DNA of 64,000 nucleotides from Halichondria panicea (Eukaryota; Porifera; Demospongiae; Suberitida; Halichondriidae), in NCBI RefSeq assembly GCF_963675165.1, contig NC_087385.1:5787412-5851411 (forward strand), in the 5' to 3' direction. This document shows positions 10,501 to 23,000 of the stretch, piece after piece; position 1 is the stretch's first letter, and each line of letters begins with the position of its first letter. The notes beneath the pieces were generated by a model. The model was not told where the DNA came from. It ran no database searches and saw nothing but the letters and a program-made list of their open reading frames with translations. The translations under genes were made by a program, and so were the position numbers.

Positions 10501-13410
10501 GATAAATCTCGATTTGGTGAAGCAAAGGAAGAGCTTGAATGGATTCTGGATAGTGATGAGATGGCTGGTGTTCCAGTGGTGATCATGGCCAACAAGCAAG
10601 ACATGCCCAACGCATGCTCCACAAGTGACGTGGCTGAGAAGCTAGGATTGAACCAGGTACGAGACAGGAAGTGGTACGTCCACGGGACCAGTGCTCTGAG
10701 CGGAGAGGGCGTGCTCGAGAGTGTCACAGAACTCAGTAAATTAGTCAAAGAATTTCAACGTACTGTGATGTAATCACTAGAATCAATTCCTCATTTTTAA
10801 TACATTGTCCTCTTTACTATAATTATAATAATTATATGTCCATTGTTTGTTCTGATTTAATATGACTGTTTACATTAAATAATGTGGAACAGTATAGCAG
10901 GTGTATTTAGATGTAAATGTTCGTGGTTTTCGCTGATTCAGCATGTACCGCGAACATTTATACCCACGAATTTAATATCACATTCATGCATGCTGCAAAA
11001 AGGCTGCTTTCCGCGAAAACCTTTCTATAAACGGTCATTCTGCGAAAGTTTATACCCGCTATACGGTATTTGCATTGGACACGTAATACTACCAATGTCA
11101 TAACCCAAGGCTTATTATGTAAAGTGTTATGTAAAGTGCTGTTTTTAACTGTATAGGTCAAAATTGACGAGTACCTACTAGGAGATGACCTCACTGACAC
11201 ACCCACTCAGACCCCGTCATCCCAAGACGAAGCTAAGGTGAATGTACATGTATACATATTTTTTCGGCTGCATTTAATTTACCTTCACAATGAGGTTGAT
11301 ATCGAGTTCTATATAAGATCAGTTATTCTTCTTTGAAAATGTACTTACAATAATTATTATGTATTGGATGTCAATGGGATCACTTGATAACTGAAACCCT
11401 CACTTTTCCTCACACACGTGTGCACAGATTCCCGTCTGGCCGGTGCATGGACGGGAGTACCCGTACTACTCTGTGGAGATGGGAGGGGGAACCCCCTGTG
11501 ATATCAAGGATGGCAAACCTAGAGGCGTGGTCATTCGTTATATCTGCGACCAAGAAGCTTACAAGTATGGCTCGGTGAGTGAGATTAAGTATCAAACAAG
11601 TGCATGGGTGTGGGTAAGGGTTGTTGTCTGCATGGCTCAATTTTTGATAAATTAATGTGCACTGACATCGATAATACACTGCACTTGATTGTGCATGCAT
11701 GTTTGTCTTGGCTGTGCTTGTTGATAAATATCAAGCTAAAATGCGACCTGTCCAGTGCCCCCTCCCTATATTGCTTACAATAATGCGTGTACAGTATCCC
11801 TATAGCTAATGATATTATGTCACTGATTTGTAATGCTCGCTCCCTTTACAATTATAGATCATCTCTTTTCCTCCCCCAGCTGCTCCGTGTGGATGAGTCT
11901 ACTTCATGCATGTACGACGCTCTAGTCTCTACTCCACAACTCTGTCAAAACTCTCGCTATCGTCTGCGTGAGAGCATCATACAACCAATCAAATGCTTCC
12001 CACAAGAAAACTCTCCAAGACGCCCTAAGGCACTATTTGAACATGAAATGTTGTCTGCCGGCTTTAAGGACACCAGTAGAAAAGCCACTACAACAGATCC
12101 TTTGGGGTCAGAGGTCAGTGAGGGATTGGCACAATCAGAGTCAAAGGCCAACCAAAAGGGAAAATCCGTAAAGAGGGTTGGAAGTTCAAAGGTGTTCGAG
12201 CTGGACAAGGGATACATCATCAGCATTCTTAATGGAGAGATGTGTCTCAGAGGGGTGTGTTAATTAAAACCTAAAGCGTGTATTCTAGTATTCTAGAAAT
12301 TAGTTTTAGGGGCATATTATTTTCTAGTGCAATGGTTTTAAACAATTCTCTACCGAGGGCACAGTGTACAGTCATGCACTTTCGGTAATAATTATTTGTA
12401 ACAATTATGTTTCACTTCATTTGTAAACACAACAACTTTTTAGCCATTTAAAGTGCTTGCTCTCACTCTCACAGGGTGCTGGTTGGTGGCTTCACGAGGT
12501 GTGTTACGGACAGCATGTGAAACAGTTGCACATAGAGCAGACGGGGGAGAGGACGGAGGTGATGTTGGGGCTCTGGGACAAAGACGCTCACCAGAAGTGG
12601 TTCAAAAAGACAGGGAGCAAGAAGCTTTCTAAAGTGTAAGTAGAAAGGATTGTCTCTATATTATAGCGTCACAATTATTAATACAACAGTATCTGTTGAC
12701 AATTCCAATTCCTGACATCAGTGTGTAAAAGCGTACATTGAGGTATGATTCTGACTTGTGAACTCATACGCACACGCACACACACCACACAGCCAGGTGG
12801 TTCACTTATATAGAGGAGGGGATTCGTGTGATGTCATTGGAACACCACGTCAGTGTCAAGTCAAATACAAGTGAGAGTCAGTCAGTCACTGTCGCATACA
12901 ATATTCATCTGAATTAAGAAGCGCCACTAAATACATTTTGCTATGTATTGCGCTGTATGGTCGAAATATCCATCTATTATCGCTCATTGCTAAGATAGAC
13001 TTTAGTGTTATGTTTGTTTGCTTGCACACCTCATTAAAACCACACACTTACACACACCACTCCCTAATAGGTGTGTCAAGACGGCCAAGTCAAGTCAGAT
13101 ATCACTATACCTCGAGGAGCCCGCTACCTGTAGCTATACTCTAACAGTGGAGGGAGCTTTTGTGTGCACTCTACTAGATCATTTAGACGAGCATGGAGTT
13201 TTTGATAAGGCCAGTTTTGAGGCAACAAGCGACAAAACTGAAATTCAAAAGAGCGAAGTGAATGACGAGTTGATTGTCAGTGAGACAGCAAAGAATGAAG
13301 TTGAAGAAAATAAAGATGATATCGCTAAAGACAGTGGGAGCAGCTCAAAGGAAGACAGGTCACAAAGTCAGGAGAAGCCCATTGATGGTCAGAAAGGACA
13401 AAGAAACTGA
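7520..13410 (+). CDS. ERLEC1: Endoplasmic reticulum lectin 1 (XTP3-B/OS-9 family), nine exons
   Basis: Exons 7520..7819, 8523..8600, 8655..8735, 11157..11237, 11428..11574, 11880..12254, 12475..12635, 12793..12870 and 13071..13410 join in frame and give 546 aa. A signal peptide ([18 protein letters not shown]) starts the protein. MRH domain 1 spans [44 protein letters not shown] and [13 protein letters not shown] domain 2 spans [40 protein letters not shown] and [18 protein letters not shown]. Two MRH domains distinguish ERLEC1 from OS-9 (one). The family recognises trimmed N-glycans on misfolded proteins in the ER lumen and delivers them to the HRD1/SEL1L ERAD ligase. A charged ~65-residue tail follows MRH2; no HDEL-type signal is present. 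Intron 3 (8736-11156) hosts two ARF genes and intron 1 a MITE. The 3' end converges on DHCR7. Confidence 0.9.
7858..8251. mobile_element. MITE-like element with ~27-bp terminal inverted repeats and TA flanks
   Basis: The left end CCGTATATCTTCTAATTTAT followed by CGGACA at 7858 is the exact inverse of the right end, which finishes at 8251. Both ends are flanked by TA (7856-7857 and 8252-8253), consistent with a TA target-site duplication as in Tc1/mariner-type MITEs. Inside are several degenerate copies of TTCTAATT..CCGGACA in both orientations. There is no coding capacity. It lies wholly within ERLEC1 intron 1. Confidence 0.8.
9171..9734 (-). CDS. ARF-family small GTPase, single exon, nested in ERLEC1 intron 3
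   Basis: An intronless 187-aa ORF with every ARF hallmark: MGN start (Gly2 for N-myristoylation) and amphipathic N-terminal helix, P-loop GLDAAGKT, switch I with [10 protein letters not shown], switch [23 protein letters not shown] base-specificity box and TSAL as G5. ARF1-type proteins recruit coat and lipid-modifying effectors to Golgi and endosomal membranes. Length is slightly above the usual ~181. It is oriented opposite to its host gene ERLEC1 and head-to-head with a second intronless ARF (457 bp between starts). Lack of introns in an intron-rich neighbourhood suggests a retrotransposed origin followed by duplication; the intact ORF and conserved switch residues argue that it is functional. 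Subclass (ARF1-5 versus ARF6) is not resolved. Confidence 0.9.
   Translation of the reverse strand: MGNLLGALKNLFSEFSERHAKILMLGLDAAGKTTVLYKLKLNEVVSTIPTIGFNVETVKPGKNVSFTVWDVGGQDKIRPLWRHYFSGTEGLVFVVDSADKSRFSESKEELDWILENDEMAGVPVVIMANKQDMPNACSTSDVAEKLGLNQVRDRKWYVHGTSALTGEGVLESVTELSKLVREFQKKY
9735..10191. promoter_or_regulatory. Shared divergent promoter region of the two nested ARF genes
   Basis: This is the 457-bp interval between the two opposed ARF start codons. It contains a CRE-like TGACGT at 10015-10020 and a CACGTG E-box at 10043-10048. These are short matches and promoter activity is inferred from position only. Confidence 0.35.
10192..10773 (+). CDS. Divergent ARF-family GTPase paralogue, single exon, nested in ERLEC1 intron 3
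   Basis: An intronless 193-aa ORF. MGN start, P-loop [12 protein letters not shown] and TSAL boxes are intact. Switch II reads [17 protein letters not shown]: the catalytic Gln of GGQ is kept, but the following D-K and the Pro seen in the neighbour ([10 protein letters not shown]) are replaced by K-V and Lys. The N-terminal helix is longer than in the sister gene ([17 protein letters not shown]). From about codon 118 onward ([15 protein letters not shown]...) the DNA is almost identical to the minus-strand ARF at 9171-9734, while the first two thirds differ much more. This suggests partial gene conversion. Changed switch II residues could alter effector or GAP choice (inference). Confidence 0.88.
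   Translation: MGNILEALNGALKTVLYSGFFNTQAKILMLGLDAAGKTTVLYKLKVNEVVSTIPTLGFNVETVKHGNNVSFTVWDIGGQKVIRKLWKHYFVGTGGLVFVVDSVDKSRFGEAKEELEWILDSDEMAGVPVVIMANKQDMPNACSTSDVAEKLGLNQVRDRKWYVHGTSALSGEGVLESVTELSKLVKEFQRTVM
10935..11068. repeat. Degenerate repeat ending in TACCGTATA (reverse strand), possible MITE remnant
   Basis: On the minus strand the segment begins TACCGTATAGCGGGTATAAA and contains repeated GCGAAA / GCGAACATTTATA-type words. The start resembles the terminus of the MITE at 7858-8251. A comparable TACCGTATTAC word occurs at 20527. It could be an old non-autonomous transposon in ERLEC1 intron 3. Borders are uncertain. Confidence 0.35.
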
Positions 13411-13736
13411 TACGATGATGTAGGACAATATATATATATATATAGGCTATCAGTTTCATTTTAATTGACTTGATCCCAATCATCCCGTACACTTCATTCA
13501 CAATAGTTATATGAATATAATTATACTAACCAAATGGCTCTTTGTGCAAATGAATATTTCACAATGAATGTGCATTGTGACAGCAATAATAATTAGTAAC
13601 AATGGCTGAACTTAGACTAAAGTGTTTTTTACTATAATAATAGCTATATAGGACGTTACTACGTATAAAATTTATAATTATATATACAACTTTCTACCTA
13701 GTTAAATGTCTGTATATCATAATTATACAAACTCGT
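13411..13736. other. Convergent 3' intergenic region ERLEC1/DHCR7
   Basis: A 326-bp AT-rich space between two convergent stop codons. It holds both 3' UTRs and a short (TA)n tract near 13431-13443. No gene is seen. Confidence 0.5.
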
Positions 13737-16705
13737 CTAGAAGAGGAAAGGGACGATTTTCTTCGGCACTTGCTTGCAGTACTCTTCCCAGTGCTTGCCA
13801 TACTTCTCTCTGCATCTTCCATCGTCTCTGATTGCTCGGTGTGTGAGTAGAATTGTCAAGAACACAAAATAGAAATATGGTAGCCCGCTATTGAACAGTG
13901 CTGGTAGGCTCCATGCCAATGCAGCCATCAACTCAGGGATGTAGTGGAAATGACGAGAAACACCCCACCACCCAGACGCAAGCAGTAAACTTGTCTTCTT
14001 TTCACCAGTAGTCGTTCGATAGCTAGCAAGAATTGTGACTGGCTTTCTCCCCCAGATAGTGCAGTTACCGTTGGTGTTTCGAACTATTTCTTTCTGTCTA
14101 TCTGCATCATAGTTGATCAGTACGGAAATAATGCCAATCGTGAATATTGCTATCGCCAGAGGCAGTCCCAGCTGGTTGGGATGGTTAGTGAGGTAGAGGG
14201 TGTGGCTTGTGTAGACGGACGGGATCCAGACTAGACACCCCCAGCACTGTATGCATGTGTGATAGTGAAAAACAACAGCAATGAATACTTCTTCTTAGTC
14301 CACACAATGTACAATCATGCTAATCATGGTTGGGATACAGGAAATGTAGTCACAGTACTTATAATTACATAAAACAGTCACGCATTCATGATACATTACA
14401 TTTCGCAATACAAATTCTGATGGCTATAGAACACATTGAACAGAAGTACATCCAGCTTGTATTTGCTGCTATAGGCAACAGACTATAATTATACCAAAAT
14501 ATGCTACTGATGTGACAGGACATGGCAACAGGCTCAGACAATGACATGACCACATGTCATGTACGCCAAACCACTTTGAAACATCTATAATGTATTGAGA
14601 GCAAAACTGCAAACAGATCAATACTTTACTAAACAAAAGGGTGTAATGGAAACTCAAGTTGGGAGATGCATGCACATGGGTTGCATATACTAACTACTAA
14701 AACCAGTTGGTGTACTGAACCAACATTCCTCACGTATTAATTTGACTCATACACTTGTGCAGATTATTATATACGTAGATATTTATTGCAGCCAGAAAAT
14801 AAAACTTGGGTTCCAAGCATGTAAACTGACTTAATTAAAACGTTTCAGATGTAATTTGGATTTGGTTACATGGAGAAACGACCCAGATGTCAGAATGTTA
14901 TAACAATTAACATCAACACAGAAAGCACAACTGCTGTTGTTGACCTAACTCACCAGATAAAATCCGGCTCTGTCATGCATGATATCCAGAGTCTTCATGT
15001 AGCCCATTTCCCAGTGGAAGAACTTAGTGATGTAGATCAGCTGTATTCCAACAGAGACGAGCATCGAGTCACTCAGCCCATACAGTTGGTGCTGCTTGGC
15101 AGCATAGCACAATAGAAGCAGAGGCCATCCCATCATACCAAACCTGACACCATAATTACATGCATCAAATCACACACTTGGCTGAATTGAATGAAGAGGT
15201 GTATTGTGGGTTATATAGCACATGTTGTGCATGTTCCACATTTTGGAAATAGCACATTCTTTTCTCCACATTTTGGAAATAGCACATTCTTGACAGCGCG
15301 TAAATTGCACTAAGGGGCGTAAGAATTTGTTTTGCTAAGGAACACAAAACAGCTTCTTTAATCTACAATAGAACACACCGGGAGTGTAGATCTAGCTATA
15401 GCAACAGTAGAATAATACCCATAATAATACAACAACTTTACATTCAACGCCTCTCTCAACAAAGAACAGCTAGTTGCAGCTCTTCGATGTATACAGTAAG
15501 GAAAAATACTGTATTAGGGTGAAACTTTTCAAAGGCTCCACAGACAATGCATGAATAGTACATGCATACAGTGTTGTGCATGTGATGAACATCTCCCTGC
15601 ACAACAGCTGTATTCATAGCAATAATTATACCAATCATACCATATGCAAAAAAGTTCACTCAGAATACTTTGTTAAACCAGGCAGTTCCACTTATCCAGA
15701 GAATGTTAGTGGCGTACACTGTAAAACATTTTTTACAGTGTAGGAAGCAATTTCTCAATGGGGGGGGGGGGCTCTAGTTTTTTGAATGGAAAAAAAGAGT
15801 AAGGCTATCTACATAGTGCAGCTTGGGTAAGTCATCTCTACTTAATAGCTTAGAAAGACGGGGGCTCCAGCCCCTGGAGCCCCCCCTTCCTACGCCACTG
15901 AATCTTATGGATTTTTGGAATAACTACCAGACTGTTGCTTTACCTAGAGTACAGATAACATTCACATTCAAACCCACCTGCAATTAGTAAACATCTTGAT
16001 GTCCCATCCTAGCACTCGTGGATATAACTCAGTCCCCCAGTAGTAGTCAAACAGTACACTACCACTCGTACCATTATCAGTAGATGAAGGGAGAATGCGT
16101 CCCTTAGCAATGAGGAGAGCACAAAAAACAAGACTAACGACATTCATTGCACCAATAATCTCTAAGTAGTGATCATAAATGTCTGCAGGATCGAAGAGAT
16201 TCAATCCATAAGCACATCCAAAGAAAGCAGCAAGTGTCACAAAATAACTCAGTAATCCATTCGCCTTGTATATAGGAACATTTCCAGCAGGGGTTATCGG
16301 TCCTTTTGTCTCTTTCCCAGGTAGAATCCGCATTAAAATGAGCTGAAATGCAGCATAAGGGAGAATGTAACACCACGCCACTTTTGAGCCGAAAATATAC
16401 GGCAGCCATGCATTCTGAAAGAGTCCAATCCAGCCGTTAGATTTCACCATTGCAAAAAGAGCATATGGAGAACCATTGAGCTTGACAATGGTGTAGCTGA
16501 GGACCATTGCAAATGCAGGACACAGGAACACAAGCAGAGGAGGGATGACAGCTGCACCTTGAGTGTATGAGAACTTTTTTGCATCTTCAATAATGCTCTT
16601 TGTTGATTGTTTTCCATTTACATATTGGCCTGTACCATTTGATGTATTTTTAGTCTCATGATCATGACAATTCTCTTTGCCTGACTTCTCAGTTGCTCTT
16701 TTCAT
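13737..16705 (-). CDS. DHCR7: 7-dehydrocholesterol reductase, three exons
   Basis: Exons 16705..15978, 15143..14954 and 14246..13737 join in frame for 475 aa, the length of human DHCR7. It is a multipass ER membrane enzyme of the sterol C14/C7-reductase (ERG4/ERG24) family that reduces the delta-7 double bond with NADPH in the last step of cholesterol-type synthesis. Recognisable blocks are GSPYALF, NLFDPADIYDHYLEIIGAMN, FDYYWGTELYPRVLGWDIKM, TLDIMHDRAGFYL, INYDADRQKEIVRN, GNCTIWGRKP, SGWWGVSRHFHYIPELM and the C-terminal family signature LLTHRAIRDDGRCREKYGKH. Many hydrophobic segments alternate with short loops. The Met at 16705 was chosen because the longer open frame upstream begins with TTG. 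DHCR7 fits better than the C14 reductase TM7SF2/LBR by overall blocks, but I could not run a tree. Confidence 0.88.
15219..15292. repeat. Direct repeat, two ~30-bp copies
   Basis: CCACATTTTGGAAATAGCAC followed by ATTCTT occurs twice in tandem. It lies inside the intron immediately upstream of the second DHCR7 exon. Confidence 0.75.
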
Positions 16706-17045
16706 TGTCTTAGCCTTTAGCAACAGCTCCTTGAGTAATATTCAATGTAAGAGCCTCATGTACGTACAGCACAATCGGATGATCGAACTTCAGGTTGTAC
16801 AGCATTCCTAGATAGATTAGTTCTGCATTCTGCATAGCCTCGATTCCAAGCCGCTGAGAAAGGTGATTAAGGGGCTGGAGTCGAGGCTACATTCTGCAAT
16901 GATAATTTTTGTAAGTCTAGCTCATGATCATTTCCAGTCCATTGTGAGTGTACAGTGCATGTTAGTACCAGTGCAGTGCTAGTGGTCAGTAGATTATATA
17001 CCGAAGTCTCTATTAAAAAATCAGGGCGTATTATTAAGGACGAAC
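16706..17045. promoter_or_regulatory. Bidirectional promoter region DHCR7/TMX1
   Basis: 340 bp separate the divergent start codons of two ER-protein genes, so the promoters are shared or abutting. No specific sterol- or stress-response element could be supported by eye. Confidence 0.45.
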
Positions 17046-20000
17046 ATGGAGAGGTGGCTTGCATTCATTTGGCTGTGGCTGGGATCGCTCAGTCTAGCAA
17101 GATCAGGGCAAGTGATACCTGTGGTTGAGGTAGTGACAACTGATCGATTGCCTGAGCTTATGACAGGCGAATGGATGTTGGAATTGTGAGTATTGGCAGC
17201 TGTGTTTAAGTACATAACTATTAATGCTGAATGAAGTATACCCATATACGTATACCGTATACGTAGTATAAGATATCGCAAGATACGAAGGTAAAGGATC
17301 ACCATACTTAAATGTGCTTAATGGTAGCCCTGACTTCCTAGGTAAAGGATCACCATACTTATAATTATGTGCTGAATAGCTGATAAAGGGTCACCATACT
17401 TACTTATGCATGTAATAATATTATACCTATTGGCGCCTCTTTACTATGGATATACACGAAATGGGCCGTCTTGTTTTCCAACCATAAACGTGCAAGCATC
17501 TCCTCCAAAAGTCACTTTAGGGCTTACAAGCACTTATAGCTTGGTACAGTGTATAGACTCAGTTTCCTGTAATTATTGTGACTCCATCCCGTCATTGTGT
17601 TCCCCCACCCCCTGCAGTTACGCCCCCTGGTGTCCGGCCTGCCAACAGTTCACGGAGACGTGGGAGAGGTTCGCACAGTGGGCAGCTGAGGACAAGTCCT
17701 TCAGACTGAGGGTGGGGAAAGTGGACGTCTCCGTGGAAACAAGTGAATTAAATACGTGCAGCTTAATTGTATTCTTCTTTCTGGGAACTACGGTTTAATT
17801 GTAATGTACTGTATCCTAGCTGCTCACCAATTCTTTTACCAATTCGTACCATCTTTGTGCTCTAGCTACTACACAATTCACTGATCTGTCATTTATGCAG
17901 TGCTGAGTGGGCAGTTCACGGTGACTCATCTGCCCAGCATCTTCCAGTGAGTGTGTATAATTATATGCAAAACCCAGTACCCTGCTCATTAGGTAAATAT
18001 CGTTGTTGTCAATCTTTTAGCAGTTGGGCTGAATAAGGCATGTTTATAAGAAGCAGACATTTCTGGGTCCTTGAGATGTCCTGATAAATTCCATGTGCTT
18101 GTTATAGAGCTGAGACTTGGTTGAGTGTCCTGAGGGTATCCTTACTGTAGAGTGGGTTAATTTTTGGTTTTCACTGTATAACGATATTGTCCTTACCTTG
18201 TTCTAACACCTCCTCCCACCCCACCCCCATACACTCCTCCCACCACACCCCCACACAGCATACGCGAGGGTGAGGTCCGTGTGTACCCGAGCGCTCGCTC
18301 GTACTCTGATCTTGTGGACTTCATAGAGGAGAAAAAGTGGTCGAGCATTGACCCAGTGCCGTGGTGGAGATCTCCAACTGCTTCTCAGTACGATACTGTA
18401 CATCTGTGATTACATCTCTGGTTAATTCAGAGCATTGAATTAAGATAATAGATAAACTCTTATATGAGTGAAAGGTGTTTGCCCTAGCTAATTCTAAGTT
18501 CTCTATACTTGGTGTTTAGGTTAATGTTCAATAATCTAGAGACTAGTGTACACACCCAACGCCCACCACACACACACCTAACGCCCACCACACACACAAA
18601 ACACACATACACCTAACGCCCACCCACTCCACACACACACACAGCATGAGAGGTATTGGCGTGATATTTTGGCTGTCTGAGCAAGCTAAGGTGCTGCAAG
18701 AGAAGCTGGAAAAAGAGTATCAGCTACCGACCTATGCTGTGTTCATTGTTATCGCTGTGGCAACCATTGTCGTGGGACTGGTCTTGGGTGGAGTAAGTTG
18801 ATGTGTACACAATTTCCCAACGTATACTATAATGTCTTTGTGCTATATATATTGCTTACTATTAAACTGCTCCTACTTGGTACCACGTACCCTAGTTCTA
18901 GGCGCTTCATTGCCTCATAGCGCTACAAGCAATTAGAGTCATCTACATACATGTAAACATGCAGTCGTCATTCTGTACCATGAACCTTAAAATAGAATAA
19001 GATGTAGATATAAAAGTGGGAACAAATAATTTAAGAAATTGTTTTTTAATTGCTCTACTGTTGAATTGAATGAGTAGGTACGTACAAGTGTACATTCCAG
19101 AGCTCTGTGTGTACAGGTTATTAACCGAATGTTCTGCCATGGTTTTGTTTGGTATTTAGATATAGTTCTGTTCTCACAATATACGATCGGCGATTTTTTT
19201 TAATGTGGGTTGATTAAGAAATTTATCGTAGTCAGTATATATACTGTTCCTTTATTCCTGTAACCATGCATGCATACACACTAGAGGCATTATCTGTTTG
19301 TATAACCGTTTAGTTTGTTGTCTGGTATATATACTGTAGAAATGGTTTTTATTGAGTACTTAGGCTAGCATATAATAAATGTATGATTATAATTATACAA
19401 TCATGTATGTCTGTGATTAGTACACTGAGGTGAGTTTTCAATCTTCTATTGACAACACATTCAACACATCATTAACGACTACGAAAACATTGCCCAAATT
19501 TACTTGGGAACAGTCAATGAGTCTTGTACATATATGGTGATCTTCAGGACTATTACATAGAGCAATTTAGCTATGGGTATTAACCTTATTGTCGATACTA
19601 CACTAATTATAGTGCAATATGTCAGCTTAATTAGAGGGGATGACTACAAATTAAAAGAGCATCTAACACAGAATGTTGGCTCATAAATAGTTACTACGAC
19701 CAGTATAAATTTTATGTTATAGTATTGTTAGCCCTGCAGTCAAACGTTCACGAAACCTTTTACGGAGAATACTTATTCAACTCTAAGAAAACAATAAAAT
19801 TAATTGCTTGTACATAATGTAGTGGTGGTGTGGTCAACCTCGAGTGCTTTTCAAGTGGTATAGATGAAACCACTTAACAAAAACAATATAATATTACAGC
19901 AGCTCAAGTGTGTGGGTGTCTGGCGTGTGTCTGTCTATAATAAATAACTTTTTATTCTCAATCGATTTGCATACAAATACGTATATGGATGATTACCTAA

Positions 20001-23000
20001 ACTCGGAACGCATGTGGGTCCATGGGTAGGTACCCAGTCCCAGCGGCACCCCCACAAGGTACAAAGGCTTTTCTTCCTGTGTGGTGTGGGAAGTATGCGT
20101 GGAATTGTATGAGCAACTACTGTAAGGTTTGTTTGTTGCAGTGCATTCTTAGCACGGCAGTAGTCACATGTACAATAGGCTCTGTTGTACGTGCTAATAA
20201 CTATGTGATGTAATATTGTTCTTTGATGTGTGATATGGTAATTGGCCTGATGGCTTTGCCTGGGTTCTCCATTTTGTTTTTAATAGCTAGTGTGCGAATG
20301 GATTGAGATCATTAATTACGCTTTTGTAATATTGATTATAGCTACTTTACATTGAAGGGTCTCTTAATAATTATTGCTGTTAGTCTCTGTGCAATGGTAC
20401 AAGCCATACATGCGTACACAGCTATACTGTAAGGTAGTATTCGTATTGTAGTTTCCAAGGCAATGGACTTTGTTTGTCTAGGTCCTAATGGAACAGACGT
20501 ATTAAATAGCCGCTCTGTGATCGCTATACCGTATTACTCGACACTTTTGTAAGATTAGACTTTCTAATTGAATTAACGTAATTGCTCCTCCATGGAGCGT
20601 GACTGATAGCATGCTTGAGTCGGTCTATCGAGACGAGCTATGTAAACAGCATTCGAGCGGAACTTCCCCACTGTATGTACTGTACGTGGACATTGTTCAC
20701 TGTGCGTAACGAGTTAACTTGACTCGATTGGTGGAGGGAGTTAGTTTTGTGAATTGTATGAAATCAAGTTTAAGTACGCAATGTGATCTTAATGTAATAA
20801 TGTATTATAATGACTTGGATTGGATTGCATTCTTGTAGGCATTAGCTCGCCCTGAATATTCCCATAGCTTGAAAATGAAGAGTTGGTCTTGTTTCCACTA
20901 TGTGGTCATACGTAGATTTAGGGCATCTACGCAGGTGATAAAAGCATTCCATGTAGTGTGTTTCTATTGTCTGTTTCCTAAGCTTGTGGCCAAACAGGAT
21001 ACAAGTGTTTGCATTTCCTTATTTCAGAATCTTTGGAGGTTGTAAACATTGGTAGCAGTAGTGGAGCTTACTTCTCAGAATTTATCACCATTCTCTTCCA
21101 AAATCCTAACCATTAATAGTGTTGTCCTAAAATCAGTTTTACTTTCGAATAAGTATAACAGCAGAGGAATTTTCCGCTCGTTATGAGAAAGTCAAGAATA
21201 CTAAACTGTTGAGTTGCAATTTATTATTCGCATCTGAGGATAATTCCCAGCAATTTTAAGTCTCTTGTTATCCATACTACATCATAGTTCCATTAATGAT
21301 ATTCACGATGGCCTGGCCTATTGGTGTGGCCATGCAGCCGAGTGGGTAGGTTAGTACAACAGCTGCAAGTATGAGCTTTAGAGTGCCTGAGGAATGTGTT
21401 TGTGTGGACCACCGTAAAACCCCTGAGTCTCCGACTGAGTTATGTAAGCATTGGTAACACCCCCAATGTCTTGTGAAATAAAGGGAACAACGATACTTTA
21501 TATTGACTACATTGTGAACAGGTATCAATGATTGCTTAGGACACATCCATGACTGAGACTACAACTACATTTATATTATGCTTTTTGTATTTTGATGTTG
21601 TTTGGATCCACTCCTGACAACACCCATTCGTTTGTTAAGCTGTATTGGTTGCTAGGTGATGAACTTACACCACTATCGCTTTTTGAGATATTGAAACCAC
21701 ATGTGCACTTCCAATTAGTGGCCGCCTTTGTTTGCGCACCATTTTTACTTGCCTACTGTAGATATCAGCTTGCTAGGTGATTTTTTATTTCCTTGCTAAT
21801 AGCAATCAGAGCATTGTTGCTACGTATTTCTAGACAACCAATTAAGGTTTCTCGCTATGTACACATACCCCCTGCAAAGTACTGAGTGTGAAACATGATA
21901 CGCTTGACTGCATCTTCTTCCCACTCTCATGTGTGGTAGAATTCAGTTATACTTGAGTCTGTGGTTTTGTGCACGTCATGCAGGTTGTACATGTATGTAC
22001 TGTATTCAATGCCCTGCATGCCTTGTGGTTTAGGGATGCTGCATGCTTTCCACCAGTGAGATCAGTGCTGTGGTCGTAAGTCTTACGTGCGAGAAACTTG
22101 ATTAGTTCTATTTGTGGTTGGAGCAGTATAAACATTTTTAGACGTACTGCTACTTGGTGGACGTATTTGGGTCGTATTTGGGTTGTAAGTTGAACAATGG
22201 GTGTGTTAGTTGTAATCTCACGCATGTTTACCCTTAGACCGATTTTACAAGCACTGCATGCATGGCCCTCAGTCGGAGTAAATTAATTGGTTTCCTGCAT
22301 GTACTGGTCGTCTAGTGGTTGTTTATGTTGACCAACATGAAAAAGGAGGGTAGAGTTCTGAAATTAAAAACATGCAGTGAGGTTGAAAGGGTGCAGTTTA
22401 TAGTATTACAATGGCTTGCATATTATTTCTAGTTATCATCTCATCAACCAAATGCTTTCAAATGTAACCCCTCAGGAAATGAGTCGTTACCTCATACTGG
22501 TAACCTCTTGTCGTGTTTCAGGAAACAAAAATGTTGTTTACTAGCTAGTTTTAAATGCATACATTATAATTACAAAGCCATAGGAAATGACTATTTACGT
22601 ATGTACGTAGGAATTTAGTCTTAATGTTTTCGAAGGACAATTTCTGTAAAAGCATTTCGATTGCAATTGAACTGCTATATAATAGTTTATCTTCATGTCG
22701 TTCTTGTATCCTCCAGCTGACAGTGTGCTGTATTGAGGTGTGTATGCGTCTGTGCTCTCGCAGTAAGCCCCAACCAATCAGAAGAGAGCCGCCTGCCCCC
22801 AGTAATAAGAGTGACGAACCCTCACAACCAGGTACATGTACGACGTTAATATTAGAGCTAACTAAGCATGAACTGACTTTTTTTTTTATAGTTAACAACG
22901 TATAGTTTGAAGTGACAGATCAGTAATTAGTTCTATTGATGTGTTTCATTTTTCACTCACATATAGACTCAACAGCCAAGGCAACGACTGAGGCCACGCC

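Noticed and set aside
9171-10773. ARF genes as processed pseudogenes
   Set aside because: Both ORFs are full length with intact nucleotide-binding motifs and no poly-A tract visible, so functional retrogenes are more likely than pseudogenes.
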